In this document: piece by piece, positions 31,701-43,000 of the stretch
Layout of the letters: each line of letters opens with the position of its first letter
Position numbering within the stretch: position 1 is the stretch's first letter
DNA from: Macrothele yani
Taxonomy: Eukaryota > Arthropoda > Arachnida > Araneae > Macrothelidae
Direction: 5' to 3'
DNA length: 64,000 nucleotides
Assembly: GCA_039090855.1 (NCBI GenBank)
Contig: CM077034.1
Span: forward strand, 12,909,970-12,973,969
The notes under the pieces: generated by a model
The model's input: the letters and a program-made list of their open reading frames with translations, nothing else
Databases searched by the model: none
What the model was told of the DNA's origin: nothing
Translations under genes and position numbers: made by a program

Positions 31701-34700
31701 AAAACAGCTCTTAACCGGATATACACCGTAGAGCCAAAACAGCTCTTAACCAGATATACACCGGAGAGCCAAAACAGCTCTTAATCGGATATACACCGAA
31801 GAGCCAAAACAGCTCTTAACCGGATATACACCGTAGAGCCAAAACAGCTCTTAACCAGATATACACCGGAGAGCCAAAACAGCTCTTAATCGGATATACA
31901 CCGAAGAGCCAAAACAGCTCTTAACCGGATATACACCGTAGAGCCAAAACAGCTCTTAACCAGATATACACCGAAGAGCCAAAACAGCTCTTAACCGGAT
32001 ATACACCGTAGAGCCAAAACAGCTCTTAACCAGATATACACCGGAGAGCCAAAACAGCTCTTAACCGGATATACACCGTAGAGCCAAAACAGCTCTTAAC
32101 CGGATATACACCGAAGAGCCAAAACAGCTCTTAACCGGATATACACCGGAGAGCCAAAACAGCTCTTAACCGGATATACACCGAAGAGCCAAAACAGCTC
32201 TTAACCGGATATACACCGAAGAGCCAAAACAGCTCTTAACCGGATATACACCGTAGAGCCAAAACAGCTCTTAACCGGATATACACCGGGGAGCCAAAAC
32301 AGCTCTTAACCGGATATACACCGAAGAGCCAAAACAGCTCTTAAACGGATATACACCGTAGAGCCAAAACAGCTCTTAACCAGATATACACCGGAGAGCC
32401 AAAACAGCTCTTAACCGGATATACACCGTTGAGCCAAAACAGCTCTTAACCAGATATACACCGGAGAGCCAAAACAGCTCGTAACGGGATATACACCGGG
32501 GATCCAAAACAGCTCTTAACCGGATATACACCGAAGAGGCAAAACAGCTATTAACCGGATATACACCGTAGAGCCAAAACAGCTCTTAAACAGATATACA
32601 CCGGAGAGCCAAAACAGCTCTTAACCGGATATACACCGGGAAGCCAAAACAGCTCTTAACCGGATATACACCGAAGAGCCAAAACAGCTATTAACCGGAT
32701 ATACACCGGAGAGCCAAAACAGCTCTTAACCGGATATACACCGGGGAGCCAAAACAGCTCTTAACCGGATATACACCAAAGAGCCAAAACAGCTATTAAC
32801 CGGATATACACCGGAGAGCCAAAACAGCTCTTAACCGGATATACACCGGGGAGCCAAAACAGCTCTTAACCGGATATACACCGAAGAGCCAAAACAGCTC
32901 TTAAACGGATATACACCGTAGAGCCAAAACAGCTCTTAACCAGATATACACCGGGGAGCCAAAACAGCTCTTAACCGCATATACACCGAAGAGCCAAAAC
33001 ATTATGACCACCTGACTAATATGATGTTGGTCCACCACATACTCCAAAACAGCTCTTAACCGGATATACACCGGGGAGCCAAAACAGCTCTTAACCGGAT
33101 ATACACCGAAGAGCCAAAACAGCTCTTAACCGGATATACACCGGAGAGCCAAAACAGCTCTTAACCGGATATACACCGGGGAGCCAAAACAGCTCTTAAC
33201 CGGATATACACCGAAGAGCCAAAACAGCTCTTAACCGGATATACACCGGAGAGCCAAAACAGCTCTTAATCGGATATACACCGAAGAGCCAAAACAGCTC
33301 TTAACCGGATATACACCGAAGAGCCAAAACATTATGACCACCTGACTAATATGATGTTGGTCCACCACATACTCCAAAACAGCTCTTAACCGGATATACA
33401 CCGGGGAGCCAAAACAGCTCTTAACCGGATATACACCGAAGAGCCAAAACAGCTATTAACCGGATATACACCGGAGATCTAAAGCAGCTCTTAACCGGAT
33501 ATACACCGAAGAGCCAAAACAGCTCTTAACCGGATATACACCGTAGAGCCAAAACAGCTCTTAACCAGATATACACCGGAGAGCCAAAACAGCTCTTAAT
33601 CGGATATACACCGAAGAGCCAAAAAAGCTCTTAACCGGATATACACCGTAGAGCCAAAACAGCTCTTAACCAGATATACACCGGAGAGCCAAAACAGCTC
33701 TTAATCGGATATACACCGAAGAGCCAAAACAGCTCTTAAACGGATATACACCGTAGAGCCAAAACAGCTCTTAACCAGATATACACCGAAGAGCCAAAAC
33801 AGCTCTTAACCGGATATACACCGTAGAGCCAAAACAGCTCTTAACCAGATATACACCGGAGAGCCAAAACAGCTCTTAACCGGATATACACCGAGAGCCA
33901 AAACAGCTCTTAACCGGATATACACCGAAGAGCCAAAACAGCTATTAACCGGATATACACCGGAGAGCCAAAACAGCTCTTAACCGGATATACACCGGGG
34001 AGCCAAAACAGCTCTTAACCGGATATACACCGAAGAGCCAAAACAGCTATTAACCGGATATACACCGGAGAGCCAAAACAGCTCTTAACCGGATATACAC
34101 CGGGGAGCCAAAACAGCTCTTAACCGGATATACACCGAAGAGCCAAAACAGCTCTTAACCGGATATACACCGGAGAGCCAAAACAGCTCTTAACCGGATA
34201 TACACCGGGGAGCCAAAACAGCTCTTAACCGGATATACACCGAAGAGCCAAAACAGCTCTTAAACGGATATACACCGTAGAGCCAAAACAGCTCTTAACC
34301 AGATATACACCGGAGAGCCAAAACAGCTCTTAACCGGATATACACCGAAGAGCCAAAACAGCTATTAACCGGATATACACCGGGAGCCAAAACAGCTCTT
34401 AACCGGATATACACCGGGAGCCAAAACAGCTCTTAACCGGATATACACCGTAGAGCCAAAACAGCTCTTAACCAGATATACACCGGAGAGCCAAAACAGC
34501 TCTTAATCGGATATACACCGAAGAGCCAAAACAGCTCTTAACCGGATATACACCGAAGAGCCAAAACAGCTCTTAAACGGATATACACCGAAGAGCCAAA
34601 ACAGCTCTTAACCTGATATACACCGAAGAGCCAAAACAGCTCTTAACCGGATATACACCGGGGAGCCAAAACAGCTCTTAACCGGATATACACCGAAGAG

Positions 34701-37628
34701 CCAAAACAGCTCTTAACCGGATATACACCGTAGAGCCAAAACAGCTCTTAACCAGATATACACCGAAGAGCCAAAACAGCTCTTAACCGGATATACACCG
34801 TAGAGCCAAAACAGCTCTTAACCAGATATACACCGGAGAGCCAAAACAGCTCTTAATCGGATATACACCGAAGAGCCAAAAAAGCTCTTAACCGGATATA
34901 CACCGTAGAGCCAAAACAGCTCTTAACCAGATATACACCGGAGAGCCAAAACAGCTCTTAATCGGATATACACCGAAGAGCCAAAACAGCTCTTAAACGG
35001 ATATACACCGTAGAGCCAAAACAGCTCTTAACCAGTTATACACCGAAGAGCCAAAAAGCTCTTAACCGGATATACACCGGGGAGCCAAAACAGCTCTTAA
35101 CCGGATATACACCGAAGAGCCAAAACAGCTATTATCCGGATATACACCGGAGAGCCGAAACAGCTCTTAACCGGATATACACCGGGGAGCCAAAACAGCT
35201 CTTAACCGGATATACACCGAAGAGCCAAAACAGCTATTAACCGGATATACACCGGAGAGCCAAAACAGCTCTTAACCGGATATACACCGGGGAGCCAAAA
35301 CAGCTCTTAACCGGATATACACCGAAGAGCCAAAACAGCTATTAACCGGATATACACCGGAGAGCCAAAACAGCTCTTAACCGGATATACACCGGGGAGC
35401 CAAAACAGCTCTTAACCGGATATACACCGAAGAGCCAAAACAGCTCTTAAACGGATATACACCGTAGAGCCAAAACAGCTCTTAACCGGATATACACCGA
35501 AGAGCCAAAACAGCTATTAACCGGATATACACCGGAGAGCCAAAACAGCTCTTAACCGGATATACACCGGGAAGCCAAAACAGCTCTTAACCGGATATAC
35601 ACCGAAGAGCCAAAACAGCTATTAACCGGATATACACCGGAGAGCCAAAACAGCTCTTAACCGGATATACACCGGGGAGCCAAAACAGCTCTTAACCGGA
35701 TATACACCGAAGAGCCAAAACAGCTCTTAAACGGATATACACCGTAGAGCCAAAACAGCTCTTAACCAGATATACACCGGGGAGCCAAAACAGCTCTTAA
35801 CCGCATATACACCGAAGAGCCAAAACATTATGACCACCTGACTAATATGATGTTGGTCCACCACATACTCCAAAACAGCTCTTAACCGGATATACACCGG
35901 GAGCCAAAACAGCTCTTAACCGGATATACACCGAAGAGCCAAAACAGCTATTAACCGGATATACACCGGAGAGCCAAAACAGCTCTTAACCGGATATACA
36001 CCGGGGAGCCAAAACAGCTCTTAACCGGATATACACCGAAGAGCCAAAGCAGCTATTAACCGGATATACACCGGAGAGCCAAAACAGCTCTTAATCGGAT
36101 ATACACCGAAGAGCCAAAACAGCTCTTAACCGGATATACACCGAAGAGCCAAAACATTATGACCACCTGACTAATATGATGTTGGTCCACCACATACTCC
36201 AAAACAGCTCTTAACCGGATATACACCGGGGAGCCAAAACAGCTCTTAACCGGATATACACCGAAGAGCCAAAACAGCTATTAACCGGATATACACCGGA
36301 GAGCTAAAGCAGCTCTTAACCAGATATACACCGAAGAGCCAAAACTGCTCTTAAACGGATATACAACGTAGAGCCAAAACAGCTCTTAACCAGATATACA
36401 CCGAAGAGCCAAAACAGCTCTTAACCGGATATACGCCGTAGAACCAAAACAGCTCTTAACCAGATATACACCGGAGAGCCAAAACAGCTCTTAACCGGAT
36501 ATACACCGGGGAGCCAAAACAGCTCTTAACCGGATATACACCGAAGAGCCAAAACAGCTCTTAACCGGATATACACCGGGAGCCAAAACAGCTCTTAACC
36601 GGATATACACCGGGGAGCCAAAACAGCTCTTAACCGGATATACACCGAAGAGCCAAAACAGCTATTAACCGGATATACACCGGAGAGCCAAAACAGCTCT
36701 TAACCGGATATACACCGGGGAGCCAAAACAGCTCTTAACCGGATATACACCGAAGAGCCAAAACAGCTATTAACCGGATATACACCGGAGAGCCAAAACA
36801 GCTCTTAACCGGATATACACCGGGAGCCAAAACAGCTCTTAACCGGATATACACCGAAGAGCCAAAACAGCTATTAACCGGATATACACCGGAGAGCCAA
36901 AACAGCTCTTAACCGGATATACACCGGGGAGCCAAAACAGCTCTTAACCGGATATACACCGAAGAGCCAAAACAGCTCTTAAACGGATATACACCGTAGA
37001 GCCAAAACAGCTCTTAACCAGATATACACCGGAGAGCCAAAACAGCTCTTAACCGGATATACACCGAAGAGCCAAAACAGCTATTAACCGGATATACACC
37101 GGAGAGCCAAAACAGCTCTTAACCGGATATACACCGGGGAGCCAAAACAGCTCTTAACCGGATATACACCGAAGAGCCAAAACAGCTATTAACCGGATAT
37201 ACACCGGAGAGCCAAAACAGCTCTTAACCGGATATACACCGGGGAGCCAAAACAGCTCTTAACCGGATATACACCGAAGAGCCAAAACAGCTCTTAAACG
37301 GATATACACCGTAGAGCCAAAACAGCTCTTAACCAGATATACACCGGAGAGCCAAAACAGCTCTTAACCAGATATACACCGGATAGCCAAAACAGCTCTT
37401 AACCGGATATACACCGGGGAGCCAAAACAGCTCTTAACCGGATATACACCGAAGAGCCAAAACAGCTATTAACCGGATATACACCGTAGAGCCAAAACAG
37501 CTCTTAACCAGATATACACCGGGGAGCCAAAACAGCTCTTAACCGGATATACACCGAAGAGCCAAAACATTATGACCACCTGACTAATATGATGTTGGTC
37601 CACCACATACTCCAAAACAGCTCTTACC
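28722..37628 (+). repeat. Satellite C: 35-bp tandem repeat, about 250 copies
   Basis: Unit GAGCCAAAACAGCTCTTAAC then CGGATATACACCGAA, period 35. Types differ at CCGGAT/CCAGAT/TCGGAT/ACGGAT and at CCGAA/CCGTA/CCGGA/CCGGG, and in the first half they follow a 3-unit (105-bp) higher-order order (CCGTA, CCGGA, CCGAA). Five copies of a 50-bp transposon terminus (ATTATGACCACCTGACTAAT...) interrupt the array at 33001, 33331, 35827, 36156 and 37569. The first two and the next two are offset by the same ~2826 bp, showing a large internal duplication. Confidence 0.97.
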
Positions 37629-38222
37629 CGGTGAGGAATTGACGCTACACGATTTCTAAAAATGCCTTGTGGTAACAGTATCTGGTACGAACACGTGACA
37701 AGTAGAGTATATCTATTAACCGTTGTAAGCTACGTGGTTGATCCGCCGCAGATCGCATTTGCTGTTCCAAAACAAACAACATATGCCCCATTGGTTCGAT
37801 GTCTGGCGAATTTGAATGCCGAGGCAATAAATTCCTTTGAGTCTTCTTCATGTTCCGTGAACAATTCTCGAATAATCCGAGAAGACTGCTGAAAGGATGT
37901 GCTATTTTAGGGCAATACCGTTTCCATCATAGGACGTACCTAGCTTGCTGAGATGTTTAGCTAGGTGACTGAAATAACAGTTTGCTGCAAATAAATGACT
38001 GGTCACCTGGTTTACCGACTGAATAAATTGCCAAAAGCATTGTTATGGGTATAAAAGTATTGGCAAGGGTATACGAATTTCCAAAGCATTTCACTTCTTC
38101 CACTACTTGGTTTTCATCTCTCCGAGCATCGTAGTGCAAACATCTCCCCCCAGTAAACGAAGCACAAATACCCCGCCGACAACATGGTAAAACAGGAAAC
38201 GAGTTTTCTCCAAAAAGACGAC
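37629..38222 (-). pseudogene. C-terminal half of Tc1-like transposase (between satellites C and D)
   Basis: Minus strand. The region 37645-37851 reads SPDIEPMGHMLFVLEQQMRS and onwards, collinear with the SPDLNPIEHLWD block of Tc1 transposases; the catalytic Glu is Gly here. Upstream on that strand, 37860-37930 corresponds to the QQDNAPCH region but with stops. From 38100 to 38222 the sequence approaches the first Asp block, which is exactly where satellite D begins. It is thoroughly inactivated. Confidence 0.8.
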
Positions 38223-40560
38223 CTTCTTCCAATCATTCAAGGTCCGGTGTTAATGCCAGTGTGTTTATTGTGGGAGCTTTCGAAGGTGAACCGAGGTTAG
38301 CATGGCCACACAGAGGGACCTGTGTCTAACAGGAAACGAGATTCCTCCGACCAGACGACCTTTTTACAATCATTCAAGGTCCAGTGTTGATGCCAGTGTG
38401 CCTATTGTGGGAGCTTTCGAAGGTGAACCGAGGTTAGCATGGCCACACAGAGGGACCTGTGTCTAACAGGAAACGAGATTCCTCCGACCAGACGACCTTC
38501 TTCCAATCATTCAAGGTCCAGTGTTGATGCCAGTGTGCCTATTGTGGGAGCTTTCGAAGGTGAACCGAGGTTAGCATGACCACACAGAGGGACCTGTGTC
38601 TAACAGGAAACGAGATTCATCCGACCAGACGACCTTCTTCCAATCATTCAAGGTCCGGTGTTAATGCCAGTGTGCCTATCGTGGGAGCTTTCGAAGGTGA
38701 ACCGAGGTTAGCATGGCCACACAGAGGGACCTGTGTCTAACAGGAAACGAGATTCCTCCGACCAGACGACCTTCTTCCAATCATTCAAGGTCCAGTGTTG
38801 ATGCCAGTGTGCCTATTGTGGGAGCTTTCGAAGGTGAACCGAGGTTAACATGGCCACACAGAGGGACCTGTGTCTAACAGGAAACGAGATTCATCCGACC
38901 AGACGACCTTCTTCCAATCATTCAAGGTCCAGTGTTGATGCCAGTGTGCCTATTGTGGGAGCTTTCGAAGGTGAACCGAGGTTAGCATGACCACACAGAG
39001 GGACCTGTGTCTAACAGGAGACGAGATTCATCCGACCAGACGACCTTCTTCCAATCATTCAAGGTCCGGTGTTAATGCCAGTGTGCCTATCGTGGGAGCT
39101 TTCGAAGGTGAACCGAGGTTAGCATGGCCACACAGAGGGACCTGTGTCTAACAGGAAACGAGATTCCTCCGACCAGACGACCTTCTTCCAATCATTCAAG
39201 GTCCAGTGTTGATGCCAGTGTGCCTATTGTGGGAGCTTTCGAAGGTGAACCGAGGTTAGCATGGCCACACAGAGGGACCTGTGTCTAACAGGAAACGAGA
39301 TTCCTCCGACCAGACGACCTTCTTCCAATCATTCAAGGTCCAGTGTTGATGCCAGTGTGCCTATTGTGGGAGCTTTCGAAGGTGAACCGAGGTTAGCATG
39401 GCCACACAGAGGGACCTGTGTCTAACAGGAAACGAGATTCCTCCGACCAGACGACCTTCTTCCAATCATTCAAGGTCCAGTGTTGATGCCAGTGTGTCTA
39501 TTGTGGGAGCTTTCGAAGGTGAACCGAGGTTAGCATGGCCACACAGAGGGACCTGTGTCTCACAGGAGACGAGATTCATCCGACCAGACGACCTTCTTCC
39601 AATCATTCAAGGTCCGGTGTTAATGCCAGTGTGCCTATCGTGGGAGCTTTCGAAGGTGAACCGAGGTTAGCATGGCCACACAGAGGGACCTGTGTCTAAC
39701 AGGAAACGAGATTCCTCCGACCAGACGACCTTCTTCCAATCATTCAAGGTCCAGTGTTGATGCCAGTGTGCCTATTGTGGGAGCTTTCGAAGGTGAACCG
39801 AGGTTAGCATGGCCACACAGAGGGACCTGTGTCTAACAGGAAACGAGATTCCTCCGACCAGACGACCTTCTTCCAATCATTCAAGGTCCAGTGTTGATGC
39901 CAGTGTGCCTATTGTGGGAGCTTTCGAAGGTGAACCGAGGTTAGCATGACCACACAGAGGGACCTGTGTCTAACAGGAAACGAGATTCATCCGACCAGAC
40001 GACCTTCTTCCAATCATTCAAGGTCCGGTGTTAATGCCAGTGTGCCTATCGTGGGAGCTTTCGAAGGTGAACCGAGGTTAGCATGGCCACACAGAGGGAC
40101 CTGTGTCTAACAGGAAACGAGATTCCTCCGACCAGACGACCTTCTTCCAATCATTCAAGGTCCAGTGTTGATGCCAGTGTGTCTATTGTGGGAGCTTTCG
40201 AAGGTGAACCGAGGTTAGCATGGCCACACAGAGGGACCTGTGTCTCACAGGAAACGAGATTCCTCCGACCAGACGACCTTCTTCCAATCATTCAAGGTCC
40301 AGTGTTGATGCCAGTGTGCCTATTGTGGGAGCTTTCGAAGGTGAACCGAGGTTAGCATGGCCACACAGAGGGACCTGTGTCTAACAGGAAACGAGATTCC
40401 TCCGACCAGACGACCTTCTTCCAATCATTCAAGGTCCAGTGTTGATGCCAGTGTGCCTATTGTGGGAGCTTTCGAAGGTGAACCGAGGTTAGCATGACCA
40501 CACAGAGGGACCTGTGTCTAACAGGAAACGAAATTCCTCCAACCAGACGACCTTTTTCCA
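38222..40560 (+). repeat. Satellite D: 137-bp tandem repeat of a Tc1 transposase segment, about 17 copies
   Basis: Period 137 (the word CCACACAGAG recurs every 137 bp from about 38308 to 40499). On the minus strand each unit translates as MLTSVHLRKLPQ, a stop, AHWHQHWTLNDWKKVVW, then SEESRFLLD or SDESRFLLD. This is the segment of a Tc1 transposase ending at the first catalytic Asp. About five units (near 38620, 38889, 39028, 39567, 39987) keep the Asp codon (ATTCATCC in plus sense); the rest have Glu (ATTCCTCC). 137 is not a multiple of three, so the units cannot form one protein. Variant units recur at multiples of 137 (411, 548, 959 bp), indicating higher-order duplication. Confidence 0.95.
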
Positions 40561-40970
40561 ATCATTCAAATTCATGCCAGTGGCCCATTGTGGGTCTTTT
40601 CAACCCTCTACCGAGTTTAGCATGAGAACACACCGGGACTTTCTGCTACGCAACCGCATTTTGAGCAGGATTCGATGTATTCTGTGTTGTGACACATTAC
40701 TCTCGTTGCTGCGGCGCAGTATCTCTTCTGTTGACTCGTAGAATACGACATAGTCTATATTACCTCTAGCAATGATTAACCGTGGTACGCAAGCAACCTG
40801 CTGTCGGTTCAAGGATTTTCTCTCTTCGCAACACTTTTGAAGGTACAAACTCCGGTTGACCGTTAGCACTTTACAAGCCTATAGCTGTTTCAGAAATGCT
40901 GTGACCCATTTTTTTTGGCCGGTACAATTTGGCCTTAGTCAAACTCCCTTAGGTACGCTGTCTTTCCCAT
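40561..40970 (-). pseudogene. N-terminal half of Tc1-like transposase (right of satellite D)
   Basis: Minus strand: ATG at the complement of 40968-40970 gives MGKTAYLREFD, a stop, GQIVPAKKNGSQHF, the usual start of this Tc1 group. A paired-like domain follows (LNRQQVACVPRLIIARGNID) and then VSQHRIHRILLKMRLRSRKSR, the second helix-turn-helix region, running into MLNSVEG, which is where the satellite D unit begins (MLTSVH). Stops and frameshifts are present. Order and spacing agree with it being the 5' part of the same gene as 37629-38222. Confidence 0.85.
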
Positions 40971-41121
40971 CTGAAGAACAAAAACAAAATGATTAACAGA
41001 GCTCAGTGTCACGTGTTATTTTTACCCCTTTCGTAATCAGCGCATGCGTCGTCCTTTACCTGCAGCTGCTTCAATTTGCATAAAAACCCGCTGGTCACAT
41101 TGTTTCAGTTCTCATATATCA

Positions 41122-42145
41122 TCAGCAGTTACAATGGCTCTGAAATCCTGCGGTATTGAAGATGCATACATTAATATTATTAATAACATCTATGAAAATG
41201 CAAGTGCAAAGATTCGGCTTTTTGAAAATACAACACACTTATAAATTGAAAAGGGAGTGAAACAAGGTGACACCATATCTCCGAAGCTCTTTAATGCCAC
41301 ATTGGAGGGTGTTTTTCAGTCGCTGAGCTGGGAAAACAAGGGGATAAAGATTAATGGAGATTATCTAACCCACCTTCGTTTTGCTGACTGACGTAGTCAT
41401 TTTTGCAACTAGCCCATCAGAGCTGCAGAGTATGATCCAGGAACTTGCTGACAAGAGTAAAGAAGTGGGATTAAAAATGAACTTCCAGAAGACAAAAGTG
41501 ATGTTCAATGCTTTTACAAGAAATGAAGATTTATCCATTGATGGAGAAAAGCTGGAGATAACAGGCACGTACGTTTATCTTGGACAGCAGATATCAAGTG
41601 AGGGTCACATTGGTGAAGAAATTAATCGGCGTACAAAACTTGCCTGAAGAGCTTTTGGAAGAAACAGCATAATTTTCAAGAGCAATATGCCATTATGTCT
41701 TAAAAGAAAAGTGTTTGATCAATGCATCCTTCCAGTGCTTACGTATGGTGCAGAGACGTGGACCTTAACTAAAAGAGACATACAAAGGCTGCAGACAACT
41801 CAAAGCAGCATGGAGAGGTGCATACTTGGTGTAACCAGGAGAGATAAGAAGAGGAACTCGTGGATCCGAAAAATGACAAGAGTGGAAGACATCATGATCA
41901 GAGTTAAATCCCTGAAATGGCAATGGGCTGGACATACTGCCAGAAGGACAGATCATCGATGGACAGCCGAAATTTTAGATTGGATTCCAAAGGACAGGAA
42001 AAGACCCAGAAGAAGACCACATGGGAGATGGGTGGATGAACTTCGAAAGTATGCAGGGGTGACATGGAGGAGACTGGCACAAGACAGACCGTTGTGGAGG
42101 AAACTTGGGGAGAAGTTCGTCCAGCAGTGGATTGATAATGGTTGA
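41122..42145 (+). pseudogene. RTE reverse transcriptase C-terminal relic
   Basis: Recognisable parts: GIEDAYINIINNIYENASAK, a stop at THL, the QGDTISPKLF block, then FADDVVIF broken by a one-base insertion in the Asp codons near 41388. The frame is open again over PSELQSMIQELADKSKEVG, a stop at LA (near 41645), then PLCLKRKVFDQCILPVLTYGAETWTL and the C-terminal domain to QQWIDNG. Inactive. Confidence 0.9.
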
Positions 42146-42160
42146 CAATGATGATGATGA
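41122..42160 (+). mobile_element. RTE LINE fragment, plus strand
   Basis: Starts inside the codons after motif A (SAVTMALKSCGIED), just downstream of an ATATAT word, and ends in (GAT)n at 42148-42163. It meets a minus-strand RTE copy tail-to-tail there. Confidence 0.92.
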
Positions 42161-42540
42161 TGATATCATCATCATCTTTGTCAGCCATTATCAACCCATT
42201 GCTCGATGAAGTTCTTCCCAGGTTTCTTCTCCAACGGCCTTTTTCCCCCAGTCCCCTCTATGCCACTGCCGCATACTTTCGAATTTCATTCACCTATACA
42301 CAAGTGGTCTTCAGTGTCTTTTCCAGCCCCTTCGAATCCAGTCTAAAATTTCGGTTTCGCACCGGTGGTCTGTCCTTCGGGCAGCATTTCCAGCCAATTG
42401 CCATTTCAGAAATTTAACTCTGATCATGATGTCTTCCACTTTTGTCCTTTTTCTGATCCACGAATTCCTGTTCTTATCTCTTTTGATTACACCAAGCATA
42501 AGTCTGTCCATGCTTCTTTCAGTTCCCACACATCATAGAC
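42161..42540 (-). mobile_element. Diverged RTE 3' end, minus strand
   Basis: Begins with ATC repeats and matches the C-terminal coding end of RTE in antisense (KFLKWQLAGNAARRTDH-like translation, minus strand). It is tail-to-tail with the preceding plus-strand copy and clearly older than it. The AT-rich stretch 42541-43000 that follows shows only scattered GTTAC/GTAAC words and no gene. Confidence 0.85.
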
Positions 42541-43000
42541 TATTTCGTATACTGCATGTTTGTTACAAATACGTAGCACTGCAACATTGAGACTTTTCAG
42601 ATACGTTGCGGAATGTAACAGTAATGTTTCAGAAACCTTACGGTTACGTCAAAATGTCCTCAAACGTTACATAACTTTGAGACATAATCCATACGTTACA
42701 GTGAAAAGTCTTGTAACTTCTACATACCAACTTCATGTTACTCTTACCTATTTGAAAGATATTTGTAACTTCGTTACATTACTGTAACGTATTTGAAAGA
42801 CATTTGTGACATCATCATATTTACTGTTACGTATTTACTACGTTGAACATTATGGTTTTAATAAACTTCGTGAAATCACAATAAAAAATATTACACTCAA
42901 TAGCTGTTTCAAAAACAACAACAGTCACATCACGAGTTGCTTACGTTTTCACAGGTTCAACGCAGTCTGCCGTCCATTGGGAAGAGTGCCGGCGTTTATA

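Larger units (their letters stand above)
28686..41045 (-). mobile_element. Tc1-like transposon expanded to ~12 kb by internal satellites
   Basis: The left terminus (ATTATATGACCGCCTGCCTAATATGG) and the pieces at 37.6-38.2 kb and 40.6-41.0 kb read, in the correct order, as the 3' end, C-terminal half and N-terminal half of a minus-strand Tc1 transposase gene. Satellite C lies between the terminus and the C-terminal codons, satellite D between the C-terminal and N-terminal halves, and the repeated units themselves are the transposase segments expected at those places. Without the arrays the element would be about 1.3-1.6 kb. The right terminus is uncertain; no clear partner for the left terminal repeat was found near 41.0 kb. 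Confidence 0.75.

Noticed and set aside
28722..37628. CRISPR-like array
   Set aside because: The 35-bp units are contiguous with no unique spacers, and the setting is a eukaryotic transposon satellite.
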